In this document: piece by piece, positions 10,001 to 17,329 of the stretch
Numbering within the stretch: position 1 is the stretch's first letter
Layout of the letters: the number at the start of each line of letters is the position of its first letter
NCBI GenBank assembly: GCA_037127815.1
Contig: JBAXXP010000002.1
Location: forward strand, 1-41,489
Direction: 5' to 3'
Source of the DNA: a bacterium
GTDB lineage: Bacteria; Patescibacteriota; Minisyncoccia; Phycocordibacterales; CAIZLB01
DNA: 41,489 nucleotides
Translations under genes and position numbers: made by a program
The notes under the pieces: generated by a model
Databases searched by the model: none
What the model was told of the DNA's origin: nothing
Seen by the model: only the letters and a program-made list of their open reading frames with translations

Positions 10001-11155
10001 AATGGAATTTGGACTGTGTATCTTTCAGATAATTATGGCGGACCAGATGGCTCTGCGGGAATTATCGATGGAGAGGATTCTGTCACGGTTTCTGCCGTAC
10101 CAATTGTAGCTACTAAATTTATCATTGTGTCAGATAATACTGCTCTTACAGGCTCTCCATTAACTGTTGTTGTTAGGGCTGTTAATAATAATGGTGACAT
10201 TGATACAACTTATCAACATGATGTTACCTTGAATGCATCAGGGGGAGCCACAGGAGGTGGATTGGTCGATATAATAAACGGTGTTGGGCAGATAATAATA
10301 AATGATTCAAATGAAGAAACAATAAACCTTACATTAAGTGATACTGCTCATACTGGTTTAAATGTTTCTGATAGTCAAAGTGTTGTGTTCAGCAAAACTG
10401 TTGTAATTCCATCTGGTGGATACGGCGGGGGTGGTGGAGGGTGGATTACTCCCCAGGTATCATTTGTTGGTCGAGCTTTTCCGCAAGCAAATGTTGAAAT
10501 CATGGCAATTCAAGACGGACAAATTCCAGTAGGAGGAAGATCAAATGTTTCATCAGGCGGAAACTTCAGCTCTAAGTTTAATGGGCAACTACCTTCATCG
10601 GCAAATACATTTGCTTTAGTTGTTTATGATAAAGACAATCGTATTGCACAGACAAAAATATTTAAGCTTGGTGTAAATGATCAATTAATTAGCACTATAT
10701 TTATGGCGCCAACAATCAGTCTTAAGCAACAATCAGTAGGTAGAGGTGTATTTATGGGTATAGAAGGATCGGCAATGCCAGGTTACAAAATAGAAATGAT
10801 GCTTGATGGGGTTAAGGCCCCAGAGACCACTTCAGCATTAAGTGATGGTAGTTACAGTCTAAATTTCAACACATATCGCCTTGGTCTAGGTGAACATACT
10901 TTGCGCGTTCGTCAGGTCGATACGCAAGGTAAATCGTCCGATTATTCCATTGAGAAAAACTTTCAAGTTATAAGAGTTCTATCAACAAAAGCTGATTTGA
11001 ATAATGATGGAAAAATAGATGTAACAGATTGGGGAATATTTATGGCACGTTACAATTCTACTTATCCTAAGATAAAGCTGGGGGCTGATATAAATAGCGA
11101 CGGAAGGGTGGATGTATCAGATTTGAATTTATTCAAGAGCTCATTAGCTCGATGA
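4025..11155 (+). CDS. Giant secreted multidomain surface protein with C-terminal type I dockerin
   Basis: A 2376-aa exported protein. The ATG at 4025 starts a good signal peptide ending near 'FLPQVVDAATC'; an upstream in-frame TTG lies inside the leader hairpin and is unlikely. Domains in order: a 'GNWSAVGTWSCG' module (about 40-62); repetitive Thr/Ser/Gly-rich beta-strand region to about 610; IPT/TIG-like domain (614-700); Big_3_5-like Ig domain (701-800); YDG-like repeat (802-888); two identical IPT/TIG-like domains (890-980 and 1062-1152) flanking a CPR-type Ig module; a fourth IPT-like domain (1156-1247); then alternating A-type repeats (about 1248, 1692, 2025) and five B-type repeats of about 115 aa (1347-1687, 1793-2024). 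A Gly-rich hinge (about 2130-2141) and Ig-like tail lead to a dockerin (about 2321-2376) with two calcium loops, 'DLNNDGKIDVTD' and 'DINSDGRVDVSD'. The next gene encodes a cohesin-domain membrane protein, its likely receptor. Adhesion or surface coat is inferred. Confidence 0.85.
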   Translation: MNLNYKKRISYIIFGFVSVFSLFIFLPQVVDAATCTASAGNWSAVGTWSCGRVPLSTDDVVIPNTTGVNVTVDTTAVASTVTFTAGNKSNAINISGSNTLTITGLISIGLPSSNKIKKIDVGSGSLTAGSISLLGTTGTTNTTDINVSTGIVTVSGNITSAGVASRIIFSGAGTLNAGGTFLSGATGTFTAGSSIVNYNASGAQNIGPYNYYSLTASGSNTKTTTAAMTVGGNLNINSGTTFATGVTSTWTLGVTGTTTVSGNLTLANTGSKTFSGNVILNAGSVWNETGVASVTINGNIVNNATTFTANTGSHTFSGSNKTFSGSTATVIPGTAIFAGGAYTNNGTFSASTLSTLVGGATFANNGTTTVSVALSGSGGFTQGSTGLLNFASTTIGITTFSANASGNTVSYTASAPQTIRAVPYYNLTLSGSGTKTMTGVTTIGGNFSLIGTSTATAASGLTIGGNVSIGTGTTFNGGAALTHNVVGNWSNAGTFTPSTCTVNFNGGSQLINNANTWYNLSITGTSARTVTLQSGVKQTVSNNLTLNGASGQLLTLAPSASPTQWQLSAPATQSVTYTSPSYSDASSGTTVTATGGTNVDGGNNINWNFISNPIPTTTGISPTSKTAGDAGFTLTVNGTNFVASSTVNFNGSARTTYFSTSTQLTADILSTDLLTVGTSSITVFSPIPGGGTSNSQIFTVNAINTTTGLITSSSTLTYGTSATFTATVTPTSDGSPSGTVTFKDGSVVIGTSTLNGANPGVATLATSTLSVVGSPHSIIAVYGGDSTHNVSTSSNVSQTFTAKNLTVTGITANNKIYDGNASSTLNLGSATLNGVVSGDSVILGTSSAVGTFDTPNVGLGKTVAISGLYITGTSSSNYSLTQPITTADITNPLPTTTSINPTTKNVGDAQFSMTVNGTNFVNGSTVNFNGSARATTYGSSTQLTATILATDLLVATTTAAITVTNSAPGGGTSNAQTFTVIASAPTVNITASSTAITLGQSSQLTWTSTNSTSCTASGDWSGSKATSSSEFVTPLSTGLKTYTLTCGGPGGTASSSATVNVTNPLPTTTSINPTTKNVGDAQFSMTVNGTNFVNGSTVNFNGSARATTYGSSTQLTATILATDLLVATTTAAITVTNSAPGGGTSNAQTFTVVETMPTPVISSISPSSKNVGDPQFILTVIGTGLVASSTVQVNGSDRTTLYSSSTTITATIPASDLLASTTLVITVTNPAPGGVSNSKNLTVSPGAIVPTQFVITSATNGTIDLASYVTIQAQNSAGVLATTYQQDVTLVTNNSASGGGLVNIINGVGTTTISDNVVENVHLSLSDTQSTGLIATSTADISFGPGATKNLTITGSTTAMTAGTRLAMTVTRQDRLGNLVTAGSESFYLYSNSFGAKKFYNAVSGGSIVTEALIPNNYSSATVWYYDDRTGAPRVTVSDSSPTADGPIGVVDATVDLTVTSDVTSSFTINNPGNLIAGQRLAYEVSRRDQFGNTADSDSVTVYLHHTPSGTSTAFYDASSGGATLTSRIMSAGIATTSFWLYADLAGSLTVTASDNSMGGDGSAGINDASDSFTVNPATASILTLNNPGNMTVGTSLGYTVSRYDSYGNTVSTGDLIVNLSHDATGTSTAFYNLASGGITISSVTIADGTYSKDFWFYSEDAGSYNVTTSDGPSGLTDAIDPVVVSLIPIIPFKIVILDPSSPTANVGSTTPIYIQVQDVSGNLDTAYNGSVTLHSTGNSTPGAVGATVNIIGGVGSTNIVDIKAELVSLTLEDTSPTGLDVTSTKSITFIPGPTTKFVMTGTNSSAAGERTQHTIVRKDQYDNQITSGVDAVYLYDNAPIGTANFYNAATAGTQITSASILNGFASTDVWFAGIRSGSWVIDASDNGSHADAGFGIDDATSTVVISPAATARLALNDPGDMFNGTRLGYIGTRYDAYGNEVTSGTTHYFLSSNAAGASTTFYSVASGGSPMTELNFSEGNSQATFWYYETKNGIWTVYLSDNYGGPDGSAGIIDGEDSVTVSAVPIVATKFIIVSDNTALTGSPLTVVVRAVNNNGDIDTTYQHDVTLNASGGATGGGLVDIINGVGQIIINDSNEETINLTLSDTAHTGLNVSDSQSVVFSKTVVIPSGGYGGGGGGWITPQVSFVGRAFPQANVEIMAIQDGQIPVGGRSNVSSGGNFSSKFNGQLPSSANTFALVVYDKDNRIAQTKIFKLGVNDQLISTIFMAPTISLKQQSVGRGVFMGIEGSAMPGYKIEMMLDGVKAPETTSALSDGSYSLNFNTYRLGLGEHTLRVRQVDTQGKSSDYSIEKNFQVIRVLSTKADLNNDGKIDVTDWGIFMARYNSTYPKIKLGADINSDGRVDVSDLNLFKSSLAR
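6692..6964 (+). repeat. 273-bp perfect direct repeat, copy 1
   Basis: Base-for-base identical by eye to 7208-7480 (offset 516). It encodes one 91-residue IPT/TIG-like domain of the giant surface protein. It is in frame and uses more C-ending codons (AAC, ACC, GCC) than surrounding repeats, suggesting recent duplication or acquisition. Confidence 0.95.
7208..7480 (+). repeat. 273-bp perfect direct repeat, copy 2
   Basis: Second copy of 6692-6964. The two copies flank a 243-bp spacer coding for an Ig-like module ('PTVNITASSTAITLGQ' onward) of similar C-rich codon use. Recombination between copies would remove exactly 516 bp, 172 codons, and keep the frame. Confidence 0.95.
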
Positions 11156-11203
11156 TTCATATATCGATAATTAATTAGATTCAATTTATTTAAAAATAAA
11201 AAC

Positions 11204-12922
11204 ATGTCAATAACATTAAAAATAAAATTAGGTTTTCTTGCGTTAGCTTTCAGTTTATTATCACCATTTTATGCAAGTGCTGCAACTTTGGATTTAGCGC
11301 TGGAGCAAAATATTTCATCTGTAAAAGATGACGTGGTCGTACTGGTGACTTTAAACAGTGAAGGACAAGATGTAAATACTGCACAGGCTACAATTTCTTT
11401 TCCTGCAAACTTGCTGTCAGTGACAAAACTTGATCAAATAGGTTCAATATTCTCTTTTTGGTTAGAGGAACCATCATTTGATAACGCAAAAGGAACAATT
11501 AGATTTGTTGGAGGAGCAACAAGTGGTTTTACGGGTTCTGGTCTTAAGGTGCTTAGAGTAGCCTTTAAGGTTAAAGGGAGTGGTAGTGGAAGACTTGGAA
11601 TTACAGATGGGGCAATTACCGCAAGCGATGGTACTGGTAGTAATGTCTATACAACTGCCAAAGGACTAGATATAAGTATTCCCGCTACAGCTGACTTCAC
11701 TGCTGTTAAAGCAGAAAGATCACAGCAAGAGGCAACTATTGCAAAACAGCTTCCTGCCTTAATTGGGCTAGATGTACCTTTCTATCCAGATGCAACAAAG
11801 TGGAATAATCATTCAGCTAGTTTTCAAGCAAAGTGGAATGTTACTTCTGATGTAATTCAACAAGCTATTTCTTTAGATAATAAACCTACAACTATTCCTG
11901 CTGCAAGTCCGACAGCCCTAATTGGAAGCAGAGTATTTTCAGCGCTTGCAGATGGCGTTTGGTATATACATATTCGATCTCAAAATAATATTGGATGGAG
12001 TCCTACGCTTCATTATAGAATTGCAATTGATACCGCTCCACCAGTACCATTTAAGATAACGAGTGATAGTGGCTTCAAGACGGGTGAACCAAGTCCTATA
12101 ATTAGATACGTAAGTAGTGATGTTACCTCTGGTCTAGATGTTTATTCAATACGTATTGATGGTGTACTTGCTACTACAACAAAGCTTACAAACTACCGTT
12201 TATCAGCACTTCTTCCAGGTGTTCATAATCTTGTTGTTACAGCTGTTGATAAGGCAGGGAATTCAACTTCACAAGCTGAGGTTTTAGAAATATTACCAAT
12301 AGCATCCCCAACAATTAGTTATGTTAATCGTAAGGTGGTTTTGAATGAGGGGGAGATTGTCGCTGGTGGAACTGCTTCAGTAGGAGTGGAGATTATTGTC
12401 CAGATTCAAAATTCTGAGAAACAAATTGTTATTGAACAAGTTGTACCTATAGATAGTAATGGTAATTGGAATGTGACAATAAATGAAGCTATGACCGAAG
12501 GTAATTATTATCTGATGGCTACTGCTCGCGATAGAAATATGTCCTCTAGTTTCCCAGTAGTATCTCAGTCTATAAGTGTTAAACCAAGGCCCATGCTTGT
12601 AATAGGGGTATTGGAGATTACGCAAGCTTGGTTTTTCATAGATTTAATAATTATTCTACTACTTAGCTTTGGAGCAGGGGTTCTGACTTATTATAACTGG
12701 CGTGGACAATTAGGAAGAAGAGTAACTATCGCACAAAGAGATGTTATAAATATTCTTGAAAATATAAGAAAAAATATTGATAAATTACTTAAAGACTACA
12801 AAGGTGGAGATTTAAGTGATAGTGATTTGACAAAGATAGAACAGACCCTTAAAAGCATGAAAAGTGATATAGAGAAGTCTAGTCACTATGTTGTCGATAA
12901 CATAAGAGAAATTAATCGTTAA
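11204..12922 (+). CDS. Membrane-anchored cohesin-domain protein
   Basis: A 572-aa protein: signal peptide (about 1-26, ending 'FYASAA'); a cohesin-like beta-sandwich (about 27-155, with 'TAQATISFPANLLSVTKL', 'FWLEEPSFDNAKGTIRFVGG' and 'LRVAFKVKGSGSGRLGITDG' following the cohesin pattern); two or three Ig-like domains (about 175-460); one membrane helix (about 477-499, 'FFIDLIIILLLSFGAGVL'); and a cytoplasmic helical tail (500-572). Cohesins bind dockerins, and the neighbour 48 bases upstream ends in a dockerin, so this protein probably holds the giant surface protein on the cell. Its tail and the histidine kinase starting 17 bases after its stop suggest it may also pass a signal inward. The cohesin call rests on pattern recognition; the interaction and signalling are inference. 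Confidence 0.75.
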   Translation: MSITLKIKLGFLALAFSLLSPFYASAATLDLALEQNISSVKDDVVVLVTLNSEGQDVNTAQATISFPANLLSVTKLDQIGSIFSFWLEEPSFDNAKGTIRFVGGATSGFTGSGLKVLRVAFKVKGSGSGRLGITDGAITASDGTGSNVYTTAKGLDISIPATADFTAVKAERSQQEATIAKQLPALIGLDVPFYPDATKWNNHSASFQAKWNVTSDVIQQAISLDNKPTTIPAASPTALIGSRVFSALADGVWYIHIRSQNNIGWSPTLHYRIAIDTAPPVPFKITSDSGFKTGEPSPIIRYVSSDVTSGLDVYSIRIDGVLATTTKLTNYRLSALLPGVHNLVVTAVDKAGNSTSQAEVLEILPIASPTISYVNRKVVLNEGEIVAGGTASVGVEIIVQIQNSEKQIVIEQVVPIDSNGNWNVTINEAMTEGNYYLMATARDRNMSSSFPVVSQSISVKPRPMLVIGVLEITQAWFFIDLIIILLLSFGAGVLTYYNWRGQLGRRVTIAQRDVINILENIRKNIDKLLKDYKGGDLSDSDLTKIEQTLKSMKSDIEKSSHYVVDNIREINR

Positions 12923-12939
12923 TTCAGATAGTTATTAAA

Positions 12940-14004
12940 ATGAAAAAAAGTCCTGAAAAAATATTGGATGAAAAGCAGATTAAAAATCTTTTAAAGTACG
13001 TAGCTTTTTTGGATAAAGAAAAAGCAAAAATTGCAGCAAGGTTGTTGATTGCCAATGCAAAAATACTTTTCCAAGCCCATGAAAAAACTGATGCAAATAA
13101 AAAGCTTAGAAAAAGGAGTGAAGAGATTGAAAAAAGACATGCAATACAAATTTCAAAACAGATTGCCAAATTACTAATTTCAAACACAGCACTTGTTCAA
13201 GAAACAATGCAGAAGGTAAAGAAAACAAATGAATTAATTACTGTGAACGAGGAGTTAAAAAAAATAAAAGATGACTATCTCTCGATTGTAATACATGAAA
13301 TTAAAACGCCCTTGGTTCCTATTAAGTCTCAATTGCAGCTTCTTTTAGCAGGAGATTACGGTGAGTTGAACGGCGAACAAAGAGAAGCTGTAGAAATGAT
13401 ATACAGAAATGAAGAGAATCTCAATAGACTTTCAATGGAAATACTAACTATTTCAAAGATTAGGTCAGGGAGATTTGATTTACATTTACAACTATTGTCA
13501 GCAACAAAAATTTTTGAAGAAATTGTTAAGGAATTTGAAGCTGTATCAATAACTAAAAAAATTACTTTTACACATTCTATTCAAGCAGGGCTACCAAATA
13601 TATCTGCAGATAAAATAAGGTTAATTGAAGCAATTAGAATTCTTCTAGATAACGCTTTTAAATTTACACCAGAAGGGAATTCTGTAAATTTGGATATTAA
13701 GAGAACAGATAGAAACTTAATCGTCTCCGTAAGTGATACGGGGATCGGAATCGAATCAATTAATTTTGAAAAAATATTTTCATTATTTTTTCAGATTAGT
13801 AATGAACTTACTAGGAAATATGGTGGCAATGGACTAGGTTTAGCTATCGCCAAAGGTATCGTAGAGGCTCATGGAGGAAAAATATGGGTAGAAAGTAATG
13901 GATTGGGAAAGGGAAGTACCTTTACGTTTAGTATCCCAATTACGAATAAAATCGTAAAACGTAAATTAATAATAAAAACAAAAAATTATGCCAATAGAAA
14001 ATAA
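12940..14004 (+). CDS. Soluble histidine kinase with coiled-coil N-terminus
   Basis: A 354-aa sensor kinase lacking membrane helices and recognised input domains. Residues 1-110 are a Lys/Glu/Ala-rich coiled coil. The HisKA H-box 'IHEIKTPL' has the phospho-acceptor at H119. The HATPase_c domain follows with N-box 'DNAFKFTPEG', G1 box 'VSDTGIGI', and G2 'GGNGLGLAIAKGIVEAHGG'. All catalytic motifs look intact. It starts 17 bases after the cohesin gene and its end overlaps the next receiver gene by 17 bases, indicating translational coupling. With no sensor of its own it may be controlled by a partner, possibly the cytoplasmic tail of the cohesin protein; that is inference. Confidence 0.88.
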   Translation: MKKSPEKILDEKQIKNLLKYVAFLDKEKAKIAARLLIANAKILFQAHEKTDANKKLRKRSEEIEKRHAIQISKQIAKLLISNTALVQETMQKVKKTNELITVNEELKKIKDDYLSIVIHEIKTPLVPIKSQLQLLLAGDYGELNGEQREAVEMIYRNEENLNRLSMEILTISKIRSGRFDLHLQLLSATKIFEEIVKEFEAVSITKKITFTHSIQAGLPNISADKIRLIEAIRILLDNAFKFTPEGNSVNLDIKRTDRNLIVSVSDTGIGIESINFEKIFSLFFQISNELTRKYGGNGLGLAIAKGIVEAHGGKIWVESNGLGKGSTFTFSIPITNKIVKRKLIIKTKNYANRK

Positions 14005-14368
14005 AAAAGTTAGAATTCTCCATGTAGATGATGAAGAAGATACACAAAAAGTAGTTAAGACAATTTTAGAAAAAGAAGGTTATGAGGTTGTAAGTGTTAG
14101 AGATGGTGTTGGGGCATTAAGAGAGATTAATCTTGATAATTATGACCTATTAATTTTAGATATCATGATGCCCAATATGTCAGGTTGGGAATTATACACA
14201 AAGATATTAAAAATTAAGGAGAAGGAAAAGGTAATATTTCTTTCTATCTTAGATATACCAGCTGATAAATTAAATGAATTAACAAAAAGTGGTGTTAGGG
14301 ATTATATTAAAAAACCATTTGATCGAGATGACTTTGTCGCTAGAGTAAAAAAGGTACTTATCTCATAA
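13988..14368 (+). CDS. Stand-alone response regulator receiver (REC 1)
   Basis: A 126-aa single CheY-like domain. The acidic pocket is in 'ILHVDDEEDTQ', the phospho-acceptor is D58 in 'LILDIMMPNMSG', and the conserved Lys is in 'YIKKPF'. No output domain. It overlaps the upstream kinase gene by 17 bases, so it is the likely direct partner. The position normally held by Thr/Ser is serine ('FLSILD'). It may act as a phosphate shuttle or control a protein by binding; no DNA-binding output is seen in this cluster. Confidence 0.88.
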   Translation: MPIENKKVRILHVDDEEDTQKVVKTILEKEGYEVVSVRDGVGALREINLDNYDLLILDIMMPNMSGWELYTKILKIKEKEKVIFLSILDIPADKLNELTKSGVRDYIKKPFDRDDFVARVKKVLIS

Positions 14369-14386
14369 TAAAATACGAAAAATAAT

Positions 14387-16009
14387 ATGAAAAATAAAGA
14401 TGATCCAAATAAGACCGATGATAGTAATGTAAAAAGTAATCCTGCTTCTGATAACATGGAAGTTGTGAAAATTGAAAATGATCTATTTAAAATAGCTTAT
14501 TTTCAATTAAGAAATGTTGTCAAAAAACTAGAAGAAAGTGAATATTTCTTCAGAGAGTCTCAAAGAGCTGCTTTTATAGGTTCTTATTATCTTGATTATC
14601 AAAAGGATATATGGAAATCTTCAGAAGTTCTGGATATAATATTTGGAATTCATTCTGATTATAAAAGGAGTATTCAATCATGGGTAGATATTGTTCATCC
14701 TGATTATAAAGCAGAGATGTCATCATACTTTGAAGGTTTGATATCTTCAAAAAATAAAATATTCAACAAAGACTATAAGATTATAAGAAGAAATGATAAG
14801 GAATTAAGGTGGGTTAGAGGGCTTGGTGCGCTAGAATTCAACACTAAGGGAGAAATGGTTTCTATGTCAGGTACAATTCAAGATATCACTAATATAAAAG
14901 TCGCTCAGGAAAATGATAAAAAAACATCTGAGGAGTTAAGAAAAGCTCAGCATATTGCTAAAATTGGTAATTTTTCATTAGATTTGAGAACTAATAAAGC
15001 GATATTGTCTGGTGAATTATTGAATATATATGGTCTTAATCCTAATAATAATGCAATAACTCATGAGGAGTTTTTGAATATAATACACCCTGATGATAGG
15101 CAAAGAATTAAACTTGAAATTGAGCAAGCAATTGGTAGTAAGCAATTAAATACGGAGACAGAGTATAAAATTGTTCTCAAAAATGGTATTGAGAAAATAA
15201 TTAGAGGTAGCTCGGAAATTGTATATGAAAATGGTCAGCCTATCACTTTCTTTGGAGTTGCTCAGGATATTACGGAAAGAAAATTACTTGAAGAAGCTAA
15301 ATCAGGTTTTTTATCTATCATTTCTCATCAACTTAATACCCCCCTTTCTATGACAAAATGGGTGCTAGAAGTTCTGACGGATGATAAAGATTTAACTCCG
15401 AGACAAAGAGAAAAAGTTAACGATCTTAATATTTCAAACGAGAGATTGATATCGCTTGTAAAGAGACTTATGAATGTAGCTCATATTGAATCAGGCAGAC
15501 TCATTGCAAATAGAGTAACGACAGATATTAAAAAACTTGTTGAAAATTTAATTGAAGAAATTAAACCTTTAGCTTTTAAAAAAGATAAAATTATTAGTTC
15601 TCATATACCAGAGAAACTAGATAGTATAAATTGTGACCCTTTATTAATCCATGAGGCACTAGAAAACTTACTTACAAATGCTATTGAGTACTCTACTGAA
15701 AATAGCAAAACAATTGATATTTCTATTGCAGACAGGGTCGATGATTATTTAATTTCAGTGCATAACGCCGGCTTAATAGAACCAATGCTTTCTGAAAAGA
15801 TTAGAAAATTTGATAAATTTTCACACGGAGGCAAGATGTCCTATATGCAACCTTCAGGTAGTGGTCTTGGGTTGTATATCGCGAAAAATGTTGTGGAAGT
15901 GAACGGAGGAATGCTTTGGTTTGAGTCCTCAGCTGAAGCTGGGACTACGTTTTATTTCACAATAAATAAGATAGTAAAATTAATAGAAAATAATAATCAC
16001 AATATATAA
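14387..16009 (+). CDS. PAS-PAS histidine kinase, soluble
   Basis: A 540-aa cytoplasmic kinase. A polar N-terminus (1-55) precedes two PAS/PAC domains (about 60-165, ending 'GTIQDITNIK', and about 185-300, ending 'GVAQDITERKLLEEAKSGF'). HisKA follows with the H-box 'ISHQLNTPLSMTKWVLEVL' (H314) and HATPase_c with N-box 'ENLLTNAIEY' and G2 'GSGLGLYIAKNVVEVNGG'. The G1 box reads 'VHNAGLIEP', with Asn in place of the usual Asp, a variation that could weaken ATP binding. No membrane segment, so the PAS domains would sense an internal cue or a cofactor. Its stop overlaps the ATG of the next receiver by one base (TAATG). Confidence 0.87.
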   Translation: MKNKDDPNKTDDSNVKSNPASDNMEVVKIENDLFKIAYFQLRNVVKKLEESEYFFRESQRAAFIGSYYLDYQKDIWKSSEVLDIIFGIHSDYKRSIQSWVDIVHPDYKAEMSSYFEGLISSKNKIFNKDYKIIRRNDKELRWVRGLGALEFNTKGEMVSMSGTIQDITNIKVAQENDKKTSEELRKAQHIAKIGNFSLDLRTNKAILSGELLNIYGLNPNNNAITHEEFLNIIHPDDRQRIKLEIEQAIGSKQLNTETEYKIVLKNGIEKIIRGSSEIVYENGQPITFFGVAQDITERKLLEEAKSGFLSIISHQLNTPLSMTKWVLEVLTDDKDLTPRQREKVNDLNISNERLISLVKRLMNVAHIESGRLIANRVTTDIKKLVENLIEEIKPLAFKKDKIISSHIPEKLDSINCDPLLIHEALENLLTNAIEYSTENSKTIDISIADRVDDYLISVHNAGLIEPMLSEKIRKFDKFSHGGKMSYMQPSGSGLGLYIAKNVVEVNGGMLWFESSAEAGTTFYFTINKIVKLIENNNHNI

Positions 16010-16455
16010 TGACTAATTCAGATATAAACGAGGGGAAAAAGAATTTACTTCTTATTGTAGAGGATGAGAAAATATTATCAAAAACAATGAATGAGAAGTT
16101 TTCTCAGGAAGGTTATAGCGTAATTCAAGCTTATGATGGTGTACAAGGTCTTAAATTAGCAAAACAGAATCATCCGGATCTTATATTACTTGACTTATTA
16201 ATGCCAAAAATGGATGGAATGAGTATGCTAAAAGAGTTGCGTAATGATATTTGGGGAAAAAAAGTACCGGTTATTATTCTTACAAATCTGTCTGCAAATG
16301 ATGAGGATAGACTTAAGGCTGTTGTTGAACTTGAACCGACCTACTATTTTGAGAAGGTCGATAAAGGTTTAGAGGAAATTGTAGAAACAATAAAGGATAG
16401 GTTGGCTTACAAGGAACAAAAAACAGACAAAAATAGTGCAGTACAAATCGCATAA
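16009..16455 (+). CDS. Stand-alone response regulator receiver (REC 2)
   Basis: A 148-aa CheY-like protein: acidic pair in 'LLIVEDEKIL', phospho-acceptor D62 in 'LILLDLLMPKMDG', Thr in 'IILTNLS', Lys in 'YFEKVDKG'. The C-terminal 20 residues are polar and carry no output domain. The one-base overlap with the PAS-PAS kinase gene strongly suggests they act as a pair. Confidence 0.88.
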   Translation: MTNSDINEGKKNLLLIVEDEKILSKTMNEKFSQEGYSVIQAYDGVQGLKLAKQNHPDLILLDLLMPKMDGMSMLKELRNDIWGKKVPVIILTNLSANDEDRLKAVVELEPTYYFEKVDKGLEEIVETIKDRLAYKEQKTDKNSAVQIA

Positions 16456-16503
16456 AAATTAGAAGACCTAATAAAGTTAATAAAAATAATTAAATATAAT
16501 AAT

Positions 16504-16875
16504 ATGAAAATACTAATAGTTGAAGATGAGGACATTTTGGTTAGGGTTCTTAGAGAAAAATTTGAAGATAATGGTTTTGATGTCGAGGTTGCAGAGGAGG
16601 GTGATAAGGTTATTCCCCTTGTAGAAAAGTTTAAGCCAGACATGATTCTACTTGATATATTTCTTCCAAAATTGAATGGAATGGATATTTTGGAGAAATT
16701 AAAGGATGATGAAGTTATGAAAACTATTCCAGTAATTATTATCTCAAACCTAGACGATGACAAGAAGATAAAGGAGGCATTAAACCTAGGTGCGGTTGAC
16801 TATATTGTTAAAAGTCAACATCCAATCAATGAAGTTGTAGAGCTGGTTAACAAGTATATATTAAAGGCAAAATAA
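16504..16875 (+). CDS. Stand-alone response regulator receiver (REC 3)
   Basis: A 123-aa single receiver domain with 'ILIVEDEDIL', phospho-acceptor D51 in 'MILLDIFLPKLNG', Ser in 'IIISNLD' and Lys in 'DYIVKSQHP'. It lies 48 bases after REC 2 and closes the two-component block. It has no output domain. REC 2 and REC 3 share the loop variation after the conserved Lys (not followed by Pro), unlike REC 1, suggesting they derive from one duplication. Confidence 0.87.
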   Translation: MKILIVEDEDILVRVLREKFEDNGFDVEVAEEGDKVIPLVEKFKPDMILLDIFLPKLNGMDILEKLKDDEVMKTIPVIIISNLDDDKKIKEALNLGAVDYIVKSQHPINEVVELVNKYILKAK

Positions 16876-17000
16876 GGAACAGTGCCTTGCTATTATAAGA
16901 TTTAATTATCCACAGTTTAAATGGATATTATTATAATTAGCATAAAAAAATGTTATAATAATATAGTAATTAGTTTGATTGAGTTGAGGTAATTTTTATT
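16876..17000. promoter_or_regulatory. A+T-rich intergenic region with extended -10 and one DnaA-box match
   Basis: No gene. It contains one perfect DnaA-box sequence TTATCCACA (16906-16914), two TATAAT hexamers (16932-16937; 16954-16959, the second preceded by TGT as an extended -10), and GAGGT at 16986-16990, ten bases before the ATG at 17001. That GAGGT is one of the few Shine-Dalgarno-like sequences in the window. Confidence 0.5.
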
Positions 17001-17329
17001 ATGAATTTTCATAAAATAAAAATATCAGTTAAGGATAATACCCTTGTGCTTCTAAAAAACGTAAGGTTAGCATTTTTTGTTGCTGTTTTTTCTCCTTTGC
17101 AGTAGCTGTTGGTGTTGCTAATGCTACCGTTTACCAGCCTGGCGAGACTCTTGAGCCAGATTGCGCACCGGGATCTACAAATTGTGGTGTTGCAGTTTTT
17201 AGTCTAAATAATCAAGCCGGCACTACCCAAACTTTAGTAGTTGGTTCTTCTGGTACAGATTTCAGTATTGTTTCAAGTTCTGGTATTCACACATTTAACT
17301 TCCCAACGGCATCATCATTAAATAGAGGA

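Noticed and set aside
4025-11155. Cellulosome scaffoldin or enzyme
   Set aside because: A dockerin is present, but no catalytic or carbohydrate-binding domain is recognisable among the repeats; an adhesin or coat protein fits better.
16906-16914. Perfect DnaA-box sequence TTATCCACA in an A+T-rich spacer, possible replication origin
   Set aside because: Only one box was found, with no cluster and no dnaA, dnaN or rpmH nearby; a single 9-mer can occur by chance.
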